A DNA stretch of 64,000 nucleotides from Pseudomonas sp. BGI-2 (GCF_004310295.1 NZ_SISB01000029.1:1-64000), one strand, 5' to 3'; counted from the first letter of the stretch, positions 1 to 8,547 are shown. Notes: generated by a model from the sequence alone, not told the origin. Made by a program: numbers and translations.

Positions 1-125
1 AGGCGACACATCAACGGAACCAAGCTCGCTGACGTTGTTTGGCAGTAGGCAGGAACCGCCGTATACGGAACCGTACGTACGGTGGTGTGAGAGGACGGCG
101 GATGTAAATCCGCCTCCTACTCGAT
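1..125 (+). mobile_element. 3' end of a group II intron (domains V and VI)
   Basis: The segment folds like the catalytic end of a bacterial group II intron. A 9-bp lower stem (ACCGCCGTA at 55-63 with TACGGTGGT), a two-base bulge and an upper TACGG/CCGTA stem with a tiny loop form domain V. A second hairpin, GGCGGAT/ATCCGCC with a short loop, followed by CCTACTCGAT with a candidate branch-point A near 119, forms domain VI. The 3' splice site is probably at about 125. The reverse transcriptase/maturase expected in domain IV would lie before the window. Seen: the two hairpins. Known: domain V/VI architecture. Inferred: the exact 3' boundary. Confidence 0.75.
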
Positions 126-241
126 CCTGGAATTTGTCGGCCGCCCTCAATAAATAAGTTGCGCGACTGATAACCTGTTGCAGAACCGCCCTGTACTTTT
201 CCAGTCTTACGTACAGGCCCTAACCCGCAGTGAGGAAAAGC

Positions 242-1258
242 ATGAAGTCGCGCATCTGGCATTTGGCCGGTGTTGGTTTGCTGTGCGTCAGTGTCACTGC
301 GCAATCGCTGGCCGATGATCAGCAAAACCGTGGCCCCGATGACGGGCAGCGTGGATCGGACGGCCATCAGGGCAACAATCAGGGCCATGGCGGCAATAAT
401 CAGCCGCGCCCGCAGAACAACGACATCATTCGTGGCGACAACAGCCGCCAGTTCGAGCACAACGGCCAGAATCAGAACAACGGCCAATGGCAGAACCGCC
501 AGCAGCCCGACTACAACAATCCTGTTCGCTCACCGCCGCCACCGCCGCAGCTACCGGCCAATGACCTGCCGATCCAGGGTCGCCCCGACACCGTGCGCCA
601 GACCCAGCAGCCGCAACGTGGCTATTATCAGGACGTTCCGCGGCGCAACGATTACAACCAGCACTGGCAGAACAACGGTCCACGTCCCGATGATCGCCGT
701 TGGGCCGGTCGTCCGGACGGGCACGGTAACGGCTGGGGCCCCGGCCCGCAGTATCGCCCGGGTCATGTGATCGACCTCTTCCCGGACCGCGACTACCGCG
801 TGCCTTATGGCGGTCGGGATTATTTCTATTCCGGCGGCTACTGGTATCGCCCGCAAGGCCCGCGTTATGTAGTGGTTCAACCGCCTCGCGGGATTCGTGT
901 CAGCTACTTGCCCGATTACGCGCGTGAGGTTTGGATCGGCGGGGCGCTGCTGTTCCTGGCGGCCGGCTCGTATTACGCCTATCAGCAAAACACGCAGGAT
1001 TACGTGGTAGTCGAGCCGCCGGTGCAAGCGCAGCCGCAGCCGGTCAGCAACAGTTATGACGTGGAGGCCTATCCGGCGAACGGTCAGTCGCCGGAACAGA
1101 TCAAGCAGGACGGTTACGAGTGCTATCAATACGCGGTGCAGCAGAGTGGCTTCAATCCGCGGACGGCCACCTACCAGCCAGCCCCGTCGGTGGTACAAGC
1201 CTACCGTCAGGCCCAGGGCAACTGCCTGAGCAGTCGCGGCTATCAGGTGAGTTACTGA
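242..1258 (+). CDS. Secreted glutamine/asparagine/proline-rich DUF6515-like protein
   Basis: A 338-residue protein of unknown function with an N-terminal signal peptide (hydrophobic stretch about residues 7-24, cleavage near SLA). Residues 30-180 are low complexity, rich in Gln, Asn, Gly, Pro and Arg. The central part has repeated Tyr/Gly motifs (GGRDYFYSGGYWYR) and the PRGIRVSYLP segment typical of DUF6515 proteins, then one hydrophobic segment (WIGGALLFLAAGSYYAY). The C-terminal 60 residues carry a YECYQYAVQQSGFNP motif seen in envelope proteins. I chose ATG 242 because GAGG lies 6 bases upstream; a GTG at 230 is also in frame. The stop overlaps the 3' end of the convergent efflux gene by 7 bases. 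Probably periplasmic or envelope-associated; no enzyme motif is visible. Confidence 0.8.
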   Translation: MKSRIWHLAGVGLLCVSVTAQSLADDQQNRGPDDGQRGSDGHQGNNQGHGGNNQPRPQNNDIIRGDNSRQFEHNGQNQNNGQWQNRQQPDYNNPVRSPPPPPQLPANDLPIQGRPDTVRQTQQPQRGYYQDVPRRNDYNQHWQNNGPRPDDRRWAGRPDGHGNGWGPGPQYRPGHVIDLFPDRDYRVPYGGRDYFYSGGYWYRPQGPRYVVVQPPRGIRVSYLPDYAREVWIGGALLFLAAGSYYAYQQNTQDYVVVEPPVQAQPQPVSNSYDVEAYPANGQSPEQIKQDGYECYQYAVQQSGFNPRTATYQPAPSVVQAYRQAQGNCLSSRGYQVSY

Positions 1259-2148
1259 GCCCTGCTGGCCTGCACCACTTCCTGCGGGTCGGCGTGCACC
1301 AGCACTTCGGCTCGCGGGTAGGCGGCATGAATAGCATCGGCGGCTTGATCGCTGATGCCGTGAGCGACTGACAGGGTCAAGTCCCCCGGCAATTCCAGGT
1401 GCAACTGCACGAACCACTGGCTGCCGGAAATCCGTGTACGCAAGTCGTGCGCCCCCAATACTCCCGGTACGCCGCAGGCCAGTTCGAGCATGTGCTGGCT
1501 GACGTCCGACGGCAGTTCTTCATCCATCAACACGGTAAAACTTTCCCGGGCGATCTGAATCGCGCTCCAGAGAATGTAGACGGCGATCGCCAATCCAAAC
1601 CAAGGGTCGACCTGATGCCAGCCAAACCCAGCGAGCACCAGCGCCAGCAGAATGCTGCCGTTGAGCAACATGTCCGAGCGGTAATGCAGAGAGTCGGCGC
1701 GCACTGCATTGGAGCCGGTTGCCTTGACGACCCGATGTTGCAACATCAGCAGGGCCAGCGTCAGCACCAGGGAAAACACGATCACGCCGATACTGATCCA
1801 TGGCGCCCCCACCGGTTCCGGGTGTTTGAGTCGATCGATCGCCTGCCAGCCAATCAGCACCGCACTGCCACCAATGAACAACGCCTGAGCCATGCCCGCC
1901 AGCGACTCGGCCTTGCCGTGCCCGTACCGATGATCATCGTCGGCCGGGCGCAAGGCGTAATGCACCGCGAGCAGGTTGAGCAGCGACGTGACGCCGTCGA
2001 GGGCTGAGTCGGTCAGCCCGGCGAGCATGCTCACCGAACCGCTCAACCACCAGGCGATGGCTTTGGCGACGATCAGCGTACACGCCACCGCCACCGAGGC
2101 ACGGGTCGCCAGCCGCAACAGGCGGGCGTGTTCGGAGCTTGCGATCAT
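1252..2148 (-). CDS. fieF: Cation diffusion facilitator (FieF/YiiP-like metal efflux transporter)
   Basis: A 298-residue inner-membrane metal/proton antiporter of the CDF family, exporting Zn2+, Fe2+ or similar divalent cations. The N-terminal two thirds hold the expected six transmembrane helices. The metal-site motif TDSALDG in helix 2 corresponds to DSLLD in FieF, and HRYGHGKAESLAG is the hallmark cytoplasmic loop. HYRSD in helix 5 supplies the second half of the transport site. The C-terminal 90 residues form the cytoplasmic metal-sensing domain (LHLELPGDLTLSVAHGISDQ). Length matches the family (about 300). The last 7 bases overlap the convergent upstream gene. The exact metal cannot be told from sequence. 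Confidence 0.88.
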   Translation of the reverse strand: MIASSEHARLLRLATRASVAVACTLIVAKAIAWWLSGSVSMLAGLTDSALDGVTSLLNLLAVHYALRPADDDHRYGHGKAESLAGMAQALFIGGSAVLIGWQAIDRLKHPEPVGAPWISIGVIVFSLVLTLALLMLQHRVVKATGSNAVRADSLHYRSDMLLNGSILLALVLAGFGWHQVDPWFGLAIAVYILWSAIQIARESFTVLMDEELPSDVSQHMLELACGVPGVLGAHDLRTRISGSQWFVQLHLELPGDLTLSVAHGISDQAADAIHAAYPRAEVLVHADPQEVVQASRAQ

Positions 2149-2189
2149 AGGGACGGCGTTTCCTTTGAGTGATCCTTCACAGGCACGGA

Positions 2190-2609
2190 CTATGCGGCAG
2201 GTTGCAGGCCAAGCATGGCCAGTTGCTGGGTGCTGCCCTTGTGCTGAATCAGACGCGGGTCGTCCAGCGGGAAGCTACGTCCCAGTTCGGTTTCGAGAAT
2301 AGTCTGCAACTTGTGGTTATCGACCTTGCCGTCGGCGCCGATGGCTTCCTTGAGTTTTTCCGGGGCCACTTGGGTGGTCTTGCCGGGCTCGAAGTAAATC
2401 GCGCCAGTGGCGAAGTCCACGGCAAACGCGATCAGGCCGGGGATGATGTAGAACAGCAGACCCACGGCATCGAGCGCGGCGATGGCCGGGTCGATCTTGC
2501 CGTCGATCTGACCACGACGGTCAGGGTAGAAAATCGATCCGCAAGCGGTCACTTGCGTCAGCAGCGTCGCGACCAATACACCGCCAATCAAGCGAAAGGG
2601 AATACGCAT
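2190..2609 (-). CDS. Small inner/outer-membrane lipoprotein of unknown function
   Basis: A 139-residue lipoprotein. Residues 1-22 form a lipoprotein signal ending in a lipobox (LTQVTAC), so Cys23 would be acylated. A hydrophobic stretch (LLFYIIPGLIAFAVDFATGAIYF) follows at residues 51-73, then a polar tail that may include a small helical domain (VDNHKLQTILETELG). I recall homologues in Pseudomonas genomes carrying the name polyribonucleotide nucleotidyltransferase, but nothing here resembles PNPase and that name should not be trusted. ATG 2609 has an AGGAG 6-8 bases upstream. It lies divergently from the hrpB fragment. Confidence 0.72.
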   Translation of the reverse strand: MRIPFRLIGGVLVATLLTQVTACGSIFYPDRRGQIDGKIDPAIAALDAVGLLFYIIPGLIAFAVDFATGAIYFEPGKTTQVAPEKLKEAIGADGKVDNHKLQTILETELGRSFPLDDPRLIQHKGSTQQLAMLGLQPAA

Positions 2610-2718
2610 ATGAAATCTCCTGGGTAATTTCAAAACGAAAGGACGCCTGTATGAATTAGGACCGTCATTAACGCCGAGCAGTTCGCCGTTATACTCGCCG
2701 CTCTGTTTTGGAGCCAGC

Positions 2719-3168
2719 ATGATTTCTTTGCCGATTGATGAAGTTTTACCCGCCCTGCGTGAAGCCTTGGCTACACGCCACGAAGCCGTGCTCGAAGCAC
2801 CGCCCGGTGCCGGTAAAACCACCCGCGTGCCGTTGGCCCTGCTCAACGAGCCTTGGTTGGCCGGGCAGACCATTCTGATGCTCGAACCGCGCCGGCTGGC
2901 GGCACGGGCGGCGGCGGAGCGCTTGGCCAGTGAGCTGGGCGAGAAGGTCGGTGAAACCGTCGGCTATCGCATTCGTCTCGACAGCAAAGTCGGCCCCAAC
3001 ACCCGTATCGAAGTGGTCACCGAAGGCATCCTCACCCGGCGTTTGCAGGATGACCCGGCGCTGGAAGGCGTTGGTCTGCTGATCTTCGACGAATTCCACG
3101 ATTTGCTGAATGCACCGAAATCATCATTATTTTGTCAAAAACTTTCAAGCAACGCGGTCTCAGCCTGA
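2719..3168 (+). pseudogene. hrpB: Truncated native hrpB (N-terminal helicase fragment)
   Basis: The first 127 codons (2719-3099) encode a normal HrpB N-terminus: Walker A GAGKTT at residues 31-36, LEPRRLAARAAAERL (motif Ia region) and motif II DEFH at 124-127. Homology stops right after DEFH. The remaining 22 codons are unrelated, A+T-rich and end at 3168. The fragment has the GC-rich codon use of the chromosome, unlike the complete copy at 3229. Its upstream bases (a TATACT box, then GGAG before ATG) also resemble those before the second copy. The C-terminal 700 residues of this copy are not found in the window. It cannot be an active helicase. I read it as the resident gene interrupted by the accessory region. 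Confidence 0.85.
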
Positions 3169-3228
3169 GGGCTTGATCTCCTCCTCCAGTCCCCCGTCGT
3201 ATACTGCTCCCCTGATTTAGGAGCATCG

Positions 3229-5751
3229 ATGATTTCTCTACCTATTGACGCCGTATTGCCAGCCTTACAAGCCGCTCTGGCTGGCCGCAACGAAGTCATC
3301 CTTGAAGCGCCTCCTGGTGCGGGTAAAACTACTAGGGTTCCTCTCGCACTGTTGAACGAGCCTTGGCTTGGTGACCAGAAGATCCTGATGCTCGAGCCTC
3401 GGCGGCTAGCTGCTCGGGCGGCGGCAGAGCGTTTGGCAGGCGAACTCGGTGAGAAGGTGGGAGAGACTGTAGGCTACCGCATTCGACTTGAAAGCAAGGT
3501 AGGCCCGCGCACTCAGATCGAGGTAGTCACCGAAGGTATTCTGGCTCGCCGCCTTCAGGATGATCCTGCTTTGGACGGTGTGGGTGTGGTCATCTTCGAT
3601 GAGTACCACCTGCGAAATCTGGACTCAGATCTTGCACTGGCCCTGTGCGTGAGTGCTCGTGAGCTATTGCGTGATGAGCCGCCACTCAAGTTGCTGCTGA
3701 TGTCTGCAACACTGGAAGGCGCTCGGCTTTCAAAGCTTCTGAATGACGCGCCAGTGATCACCAGCGAAGGGCGGATGTATCCGGTCTCAACGGTTTGGGG
3801 TAGCCCATATCAGTCGGGCGAGCGTATCGATGCGCGAGTCACAGACACCTGCTTGTCCGCCATCAACGAACAGTCAGGAAGCGTTCTGGTTTTCCTTCCT
3901 GGGCAGGCAGAGATTCGGCGGGTGGCAGAGACCCTCAAAGAGCAGTTGAGCAACCGTCCAGACGTGATCATATGCCCGCTGTATGGTGACCTTGATCTCA
4001 ACGCACAGCGTGCTGCGATAGACCCGGCACCCAAAGGCTCCCGTAAGATCGTACTGGCCACGAACATCGCCGAGACCAGCTTGACCATCGAAGGCGTCAG
4101 AGTGGTGGTGGACAGTGGCCTCGAGCGAGTGCCGAAGTTCGATCCTCGCAGTGGAATGACTCGACTCGACACGCAGCGTATTTCGAAGGCCAGCGCTACT
4201 CAGCGTGCGGGGCGGGCAGGGCGATTGGAGCCAGGTGTCTGCTATCGCCTATGGTCTGAATCGCAGCACGAGCAAATGGCCGGCTACAGTACCCCTGAAA
4301 TCCTGCAGGCGGATCTTGCAGCCCTGGCACTCCAGTTGGCCCGGTGGGGAATGAAGCCAGAGGAGATGATCTGGCTCGACCAACCTCCATCAGCTCCCTT
4401 CGCCCAAGCCAGAGACCTGCTGAAGCGCTTAGGCGCACTTGATGATGCTGGGCAGCTCACACCACATGGATCGGCCATGAGCGAGCTTCCAGCGCATCCA
4501 CGGATCGCTCACCTGCTCATCAAAGGCAACGCGATGGGACTGGATGACCTGGCTTGCAACATCGCTGCGTTGCTGGGTGAGAAAGACATCCTGCGCGGAG
4601 CAGGTGCCGACCTTCACACTAGGCTGAGTGCATTGTCAGGCGAGCAACATTCACGCCGAGGCGGTGGCTCTTTCCAGCGAGTGAAGCAGTCTGCTCGGCA
4701 GTATCGATCCCTACTACGTGGAAGGGCTTCCAGCCCCGTTAGCGAGCCCGATCACCCAAGATGGGTAGGGTGCCTACTGGCATTCGCCTACCCTGACCGA
4801 ATCGGTCTCCAGAGGCGTGCGAGTGCATCTGAGTACCGTCTCTCCAACGGGCGGGCCGCAGTTTTCTCAGAGCCCGATGCCCTGACCAAGCATGAGTGGC
4901 TGGTTGTGGCAGACCTGGGTAGCCGACAAGGTCAGCGTGAGGAGCGGATCTACCTGGCGAGTGACCTCGATCCGGCCCTGTTCGATGAAGAGCTGGCTGA
5001 CCTCGTGAGGTCTGTCGATGAGGTCGAGTGGGACGAAAGGGAAGGTGTGATCAAGGCTGAACGGCAGCTGAAGGTGGGGCAGTTGGTGCTATCCACAGCG
5101 CCTCTGCCAAGTCTTGACGAGCAAGCCCGTTCGCTCGCCTTGGTCAACCTGGTGAGACGCAAGGGCATCGAACTCCTGCCTTGGAACCCTGAGTTGCGGC
5201 AGTGGCAAGCGCGGGTAGATCTGCTGCGTCAGCTTGATATCCAAAATGGCCAGGCAGAAAGCAAGTGGCCTGATCTCAGCGATACCAACCTGGTGGACAC
5301 GCTGGAAGAGTGGCTCACGCCGTACCTGGGCAAAGTCACGAGGCTCAGCCACTTCAGCCAGCTGGATCTGTCTTCGATAGTCAGAAATCTCCTGCCTTGG
5401 CCGCTTCCAAAGGAGTTAGAGGTTCAAGCACCGCAGACGATTCAGGTGCCGTCAGGGTCGAACATTCGCATCGACTACAGCGAACAGCCACCTATTCTGG
5501 CCGTACGTCTGCAGGAGCTGTTTGGGCTGGCAGAAACGCCTCGCATAGCCCACGGCAAGCAACCTCTGGTTCTACATCTTTTATCGCCGGCCCGCAGGCC
5601 TGTGCAGGTGACCCAGGATCTAGCCAATTTTTGGCGGAGCACCTATGCGGAAGTGAAGAAGGATCTTAAGGGTAGATACCCGAAGCATTTTTGGCCTGAA
5701 GACCCATTGGTGGCTGAGGCTACCGCACGAACCAAGCCTAGAGGCACTTGA
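3229..5751 (+). CDS. hrpB: ATP-dependent RNA helicase HrpB, complete second copy
   Basis: An 840-residue DExH-box helicase; family length is about 810-850. Seen: Walker A GAGKTT (31-36), motif II DEYH (124-127), motif III SAT (159-161), a second RecA domain with NIAETSLTIEG and VVDSGLERVPKFDPRSG, motif VI QRAGRAGR (about residue 325), a helicase-associated HA2 region, and the HrpB C-terminal domain ending near DFWRS/PKHFWPEDP-type sequence. HrpB is a cytoplasmic helicase of poorly known RNA substrate. Codons are more A/T-ending than in the fragment at 2719, though the protein is very similar over the shared 127 residues, so this looks like a horizontally acquired replacement. AGGAG sits 6 bases before ATG 3229. 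It is followed by transposase debris. Confidence 0.92.
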   Translation: MISLPIDAVLPALQAALAGRNEVILEAPPGAGKTTRVPLALLNEPWLGDQKILMLEPRRLAARAAAERLAGELGEKVGETVGYRIRLESKVGPRTQIEVVTEGILARRLQDDPALDGVGVVIFDEYHLRNLDSDLALALCVSARELLRDEPPLKLLLMSATLEGARLSKLLNDAPVITSEGRMYPVSTVWGSPYQSGERIDARVTDTCLSAINEQSGSVLVFLPGQAEIRRVAETLKEQLSNRPDVIICPLYGDLDLNAQRAAIDPAPKGSRKIVLATNIAETSLTIEGVRVVVDSGLERVPKFDPRSGMTRLDTQRISKASATQRAGRAGRLEPGVCYRLWSESQHEQMAGYSTPEILQADLAALALQLARWGMKPEEMIWLDQPPSAPFAQARDLLKRLGALDDAGQLTPHGSAMSELPAHPRIAHLLIKGNAMGLDDLACNIAALLGEKDILRGAGADLHTRLSALSGEQHSRRGGGSFQRVKQSARQYRSLLRGRASSPVSEPDHPRWVGCLLAFAYPDRIGLQRRASASEYRLSNGRAAVFSEPDALTKHEWLVVADLGSRQGQREERIYLASDLDPALFDEELADLVRSVDEVEWDEREGVIKAERQLKVGQLVLSTAPLPSLDEQARSLALVNLVRRKGIELLPWNPELRQWQARVDLLRQLDIQNGQAESKWPDLSDTNLVDTLEEWLTPYLGKVTRLSHFSQLDLSSIVRNLLPWPLPKELEVQAPQTIQVPSGSNIRIDYSEQPPILAVRLQELFGLAETPRIAHGKQPLVLHLLSPARRPVQVTQDLANFWRSTYAEVKKDLKGRYPKHFWPEDPLVAEATARTKPRGT

Positions 5752-5851
5752 GCCTACTTGCCGCACGAGGTTTGGTTTCTGGATTTGAGCGGGTTTATTC
5801 GCTTGTCATGATGGAAGGGCTGGGCGACAGATTCTAGGAGTGGTGTTCGCG

Positions 5852-6092
5852 ATGAAAAAGGCGCTGGAGAAATACGCTAAAAGGCTTCAGAAGGACGCGG
5901 AGGTAGCTGTCATCAGGTGAATGATGTGGATTGACATGGAAAACCGCATCCGCGAGATGTTCCGAGAGGTCGAAAGCTCACCTCAAGCTAGCTGGTATGG
6001 AGGTATGAGAATCCACAATGGGTTACATCCCGAAGCCAACAAGATCCCCGTGAACAAACGACTGAATCATCTCCAGGTTACGTGCATGACTA
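5852..6092 (+). other. Possible gene remnant, not recognised
   Basis: A frame opening at ATG 5852 encodes 22 residues (many Lys, Ala, Glu), is closed by TGA at 5918-5920, and continues in the same frame from 5921 with a basic, helix-prone stretch (ENRIREMFREVESS). This could be a decayed small gene with an in-frame stop next to the IS630 remnant. There is no recognisable domain. Between 5752 and 5851 I see nothing else. Confidence 0.25.
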
Positions 6093-6481
6093 GGCGACTT
6101 TCTGGCCTTCCTGCGGCAGATCGACCGAGCTACGCCCGCAGAACTTGACCTGCATATCATCCTGGACAACAGCTCGACTCACAAAACGCCGGCCATCAAG
6201 CAATGGTTGGAGAAGCACCCGCGTTTCAAACTGCACTTCATGCCGACCAGTGCTTCGTGGCTGAACGCAGTGGAAGGCTGGTTCGCGCAGCTGGAAAGGC
6301 GGGCACTGTATCGTGGTGTCTTCACCAGCGTGGCCGAACTGAAAGCGGCTATTCGTCAATTTATCGAGGCCCACAATGACTTTCGGCTAAGCCTTTCAAG
6401 TGGAAAAAGACGGCTGAATCAATCATCAGTTCTGTAAACAAAGCAAAGCTGGGAGCGATAAAGAATAAGTTATTGAATTAA
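6093..6481 (+). pseudogene. IS630-family transposase remnant (C-terminal third)
   Basis: The translation from about 6093 gives the C-terminal catalytic region of an IS630/Tc1-type transposase: HIILDNSSTHKTPAIKQW (second catalytic Asp), then FMPTSASWLNAVEGWFAQLERR (catalytic Glu in the WLNxVE motif), then GVFTSVAELKAAI. The N-terminal DNA-binding half and first Asp are absent. Around 6380-6390 the frame shifts: the typical ending KPFKWKKTAESIISS continues one frame over to a stop at 6481, while the unshifted frame stops at 6437. The remnant is inactive. It marks the left part of the accessory region. Confidence 0.82.
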
Positions 6482-6489
6482 CCGCTCAG

Positions 6490-6651
6490 GACAGTAGCCA
6501 CCCAAACAGGTTTGACATGAATATATAACCCCGATCTGCGCTCAGGCCAGCCCCGCCCCGCTAATTTGGACTCTTTTGCCGTGGAATGTTCTGCGTTTTT
6601 TGGTCATGAAAAGCTCCGCGATAGATATATTTTCCACCTGTCGGGATGTCC
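6490..6651 (+). repeat. Inverted repeat, left copy (partner at 12319-12478)
   Basis: By eye this block is roughly 75-80% identical to the reverse complement of 12319-12478. Shared runs include CCGATCTGCG, CTCTTTTGCCGTGG, ATGTTCTGCGTTTTT and GGTCATG. On the minus strand it holds a short frame beginning MTKKRRTFHGKR that stops after about 21 codons; the partner copy opens the same way (MTEKRRTSHGKR). This could be the eroded start of an IS-encoded protein, but I cannot assign a family. The two copies bracket the pilin-chaperone-usher genes. Confidence 0.75.
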
Positions 6652-6842
6652 GTTGAAATCAGACCACTACTGTCTTTTGGAGGAGGCGAATTTTTTGTGG
6701 TCCCCCGGCGCCAAATGACAGGGGAAGCATAGTCAAGACCGAAAAGTATACTTTGATAAAAAACATGCTAGCCCCAAGTCGATGTGTGTCAGCATAAGAT
6801 CTAACAATTAACAGAGTGCCCACTAAGCAGGCAGTGATAAGC

Positions 6843-6907
6843 ACCAAGAACTAACCCGATCAAAATCAAGAATTTTCTTGGCCTGTATCAAGAGCCTGCT
6901 TATCTTG
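6843..6907 (+). promoter_or_regulatory. Phased CAAGA/TCTTG operator array upstream of the fimbrial operon
   Basis: CAAGA occurs at 6845, 6867 and 6889, exactly 22 bp apart, with TCTTG at 6876 and 6903. CAAGA(6867)-N4-TCTTG(6876) forms a palindrome. The array ends about 85 bp before the pilin start at 6991. The same CAAGA-N4-TCTTG palindrome with an extra half-site about 21 bp upstream occurs before the EAL gene. A 22-bp phase puts sites on one face of the helix, which is how BvgA-type NarL-family regulators are known to bind. The regulator at 17554-18177 is the obvious candidate. The site is seen; its function is inferred. Confidence 0.55.
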
Positions 6908-6990
6908 TTTCTATGCCGCCCCCTTTAATATGTGGCTTGCCAGTGATACGGAAAAAATTAACCAATATCGCTTTAGGTAGGTGTGGATAT

Positions 6991-7527
6991 ATGAAACTCG
7001 TTAAGTCTGCTATTGCTGTTGGAATCTGCTGTTTTGCTGCTCAGGCCATGGCGGCAGATGGTGAGATTAACTTTACCGGAAGCGTGACTTCCAATACCTG
7101 TTCTGTTGTCGTTAGCGACGTGAACGGTGGAGCGGGTGGTAATGTTTCGCTGGGTAACGTGCCGAGCACTGCACTGAAAAAAGCCGGCGATGTGGCGGGT
7201 GGTGGCGCATTCCAGTTGACGCTGAGTTCGGCTGATGCAAACTGCGTTCTTGCAGGCAAATCCGCGACGGTACGTTTTATCAGTCTGAACGGTGCTTCCG
7301 GGAGCAAGGGTGAATGGATCGGTATTGCCGGTGGAGCCGGTGCCGCCAAGAACGTTGCCGTTCAAATCAAAGACGCTACCGGTGCTGACGTGCAACTTGG
7401 CCAAGCCTCCAGTGAATACGCTGATTTGACCAAGCCGCTGCGTTTTACCGCCAACTACATCGCTACCGGTGTAGCAGAGGCAGGTACGGCCAACGCCAAA
7501 GCAGCGTTCAGTATCGATTACAAATAA
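6991..7527 (+). CDS. Type 1-like major fimbrial subunit (pilin)
   Basis: A 178-residue pilin of the chaperone-usher class. Residues 1-22 are a signal peptide ending AMA-ADG. The mature part starts with INFTGSVTSNTCSV, where the Cys pairs with the later Cys in SADANCVLAG, as in FimA-type subunits. The Ala/Gly-rich, Asn/Thr-rich beta-sandwich ends with AKAAFSIDYK, whose alternating hydrophobic residues and penultimate Tyr are the chaperone/donor-strand recognition motif. ATG 6991 is chosen because it starts directly at the signal peptide. Upstream is the phased CAAGA array; downstream a strong hairpin separates it from the chaperone gene, which would favour excess pilin. Confidence 0.9.
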   Translation: MKLVKSAIAVGICCFAAQAMAADGEINFTGSVTSNTCSVVVSDVNGGAGGNVSLGNVPSTALKKAGDVAGGGAFQLTLSSADANCVLAGKSATVRFISLNGASGSKGEWIGIAGGAGAAKNVAVQIKDATGADVQLGQASSEYADLTKPLRFTANYIATGVAEAGTANAKAAFSIDYK

Positions 7528-7561
7528 GTCGAGAATCTGGAGAGTATTCCTCTGGAGATCT

Positions 7562-7599
7562 GTCGCTACCTAACCTGCTAATGGCTGTTAGGTAGTGAC
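7562..7599 (+). terminator. Hairpin between pilin and chaperone genes (attenuator or mRNA stabiliser)
   Basis: GTCGCTACCTAAC (7562-7574) pairs with GTTAGGTAGTGAC (7587-7599): 13 base pairs with one G-U and a 12-base loop. There is no following T run, so this is more likely an mRNA-stabilising or partial-attenuation structure than a full terminator. Such hairpins commonly lie after major pilin genes to raise pilin over assembly proteins. Confidence 0.6.
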
Positions 7600-7733
7600 G
7601 CGTTGTGCGTGAAGTGTTCAGCTGAACACCATCTCTCTGCGGAGCGCTAAATAAAGCAGGCTTCAACAGTCTGTTTTATTGGCCGGCATGTTGGTTTTTT
7701 ACGTGAGAGGCTATCCCGCATGTTGGGGGAAAT

Positions 7734-8477
7734 ATGTTTTTAAAGTTTAAGATTTACACTTTTTATTGTATTTTTGGGCTCGGCGTTTTAGTGGCTAGCG
7801 CTTGTTATTCGCCGGTCGCCTTCTCCGGCGTGATGTTAAGTGGTACCCGTATCATTTTGAATGCGGATGAACGTAATGTTTCGACTGTCGTTAGTAATGT
7901 AACGGATAAAGACTACGCCGTACAAGTGTGGGTCAACGGTCAAGAAGACAACAATAATGCACTGTCGCCATTTATTGCAATGCCGGCGTTATTTCGGGTC
8001 AGGGCTGGGGAAGAGCAAGTAGTCCGGATTATCAAAACTCCGGGTACACTGCCTTTGGATCGTGAGTCGGTGTTCTATTTCAATGCACAGGAAATCCCGA
8101 TCGCTAGTAAAAATGACGAAAACGCATTAAAAGTCGCGATTCGCACGCGGGTGAAGTTTTTTTACAGACCGGAAAAGTTAGCCACAAAGCCTGCCGACGC
8201 TCCTGGCCAACTGCAGTGGAAGTTAGTCAATACCGCCTCCGGAAGTAGCCTTCGCGTAACCAATCCTAGCCCATACCACATTACGTTTATCGGCATTAAA
8301 GCGATGGACGGTAATAACGCTATCGAGTTGAGCGACGTAGCGATGGTGGCGCCCAAGTCGAGCCAGGAGTACCCGTTGGAGCATAAGGTCGGGGCGCAAA
8401 AGGTCGATGTCGAATTTTCGGTCATCAATGACTACGGCGGATATAGCGCTCCGAGCAAATCAATAGCGTCATTTTGA
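7734..8477 (+). CDS. Periplasmic fimbrial chaperone (PapD/FimC family)
   Basis: A 247-residue chaperone with an N-terminal hydrophobic signal sequence (to about residue 31, VAFSG). The first immunoglobulin-like domain has the conserved start SGTRIILNADERNVSTVVSN, the pilin-binding Arg in that strand, the F1-G1 region (VFYFNAQEIP) and the RVKFFYRP motif with the G1 strand. The second domain follows from about residue 150. It would bind pilins in the periplasm, donate a strand and deliver them to the usher. GGGGGA lies just before ATG 7734. A leader of about 200 bp separates it from the pilin gene. Confidence 0.92.
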   Translation: MFLKFKIYTFYCIFGLGVLVASACYSPVAFSGVMLSGTRIILNADERNVSTVVSNVTDKDYAVQVWVNGQEDNNNALSPFIAMPALFRVRAGEEQVVRIIKTPGTLPLDRESVFYFNAQEIPIASKNDENALKVAIRTRVKFFYRPEKLATKPADAPGQLQWKLVNTASGSSLRVTNPSPYHITFIGIKAMDGNNAIELSDVAMVAPKSSQEYPLEHKVGAQKVDVEFSVINDYGGYSAPSKSIASF

Positions 8478-8547
8478 CCCTTTCAGTTTTGGTTCTCTGA
8501 GCGTTAGCTCATCGGCTGAGTGAGAGTTTAGATACCTAGAGGTTTCT

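Noticed and set aside
551..1417. A 288-codon minus-strand open frame opposite the DUF6515-like gene
   Set aside because: Antisense to a gene with a clear signal peptide and ribosome site; the translation is Arg/Ala/Leu-rich with no family motif and arises from GC-rich codon structure.
2719..3168. The first hrpB ORF as a functional short ATPase
   Set aside because: It has Walker A and DEFH but lacks the second RecA domain, motif VI and everything after; the last 22 codons are unrelated sequence.
6659..6847. A 62-codon minus-strand frame with hydrophobic segments upstream of the pilin gene
   Set aside because: It overlaps the phased operator region, has no good ribosome site and no recognisable family; hydrophobicity follows from T-rich DNA.
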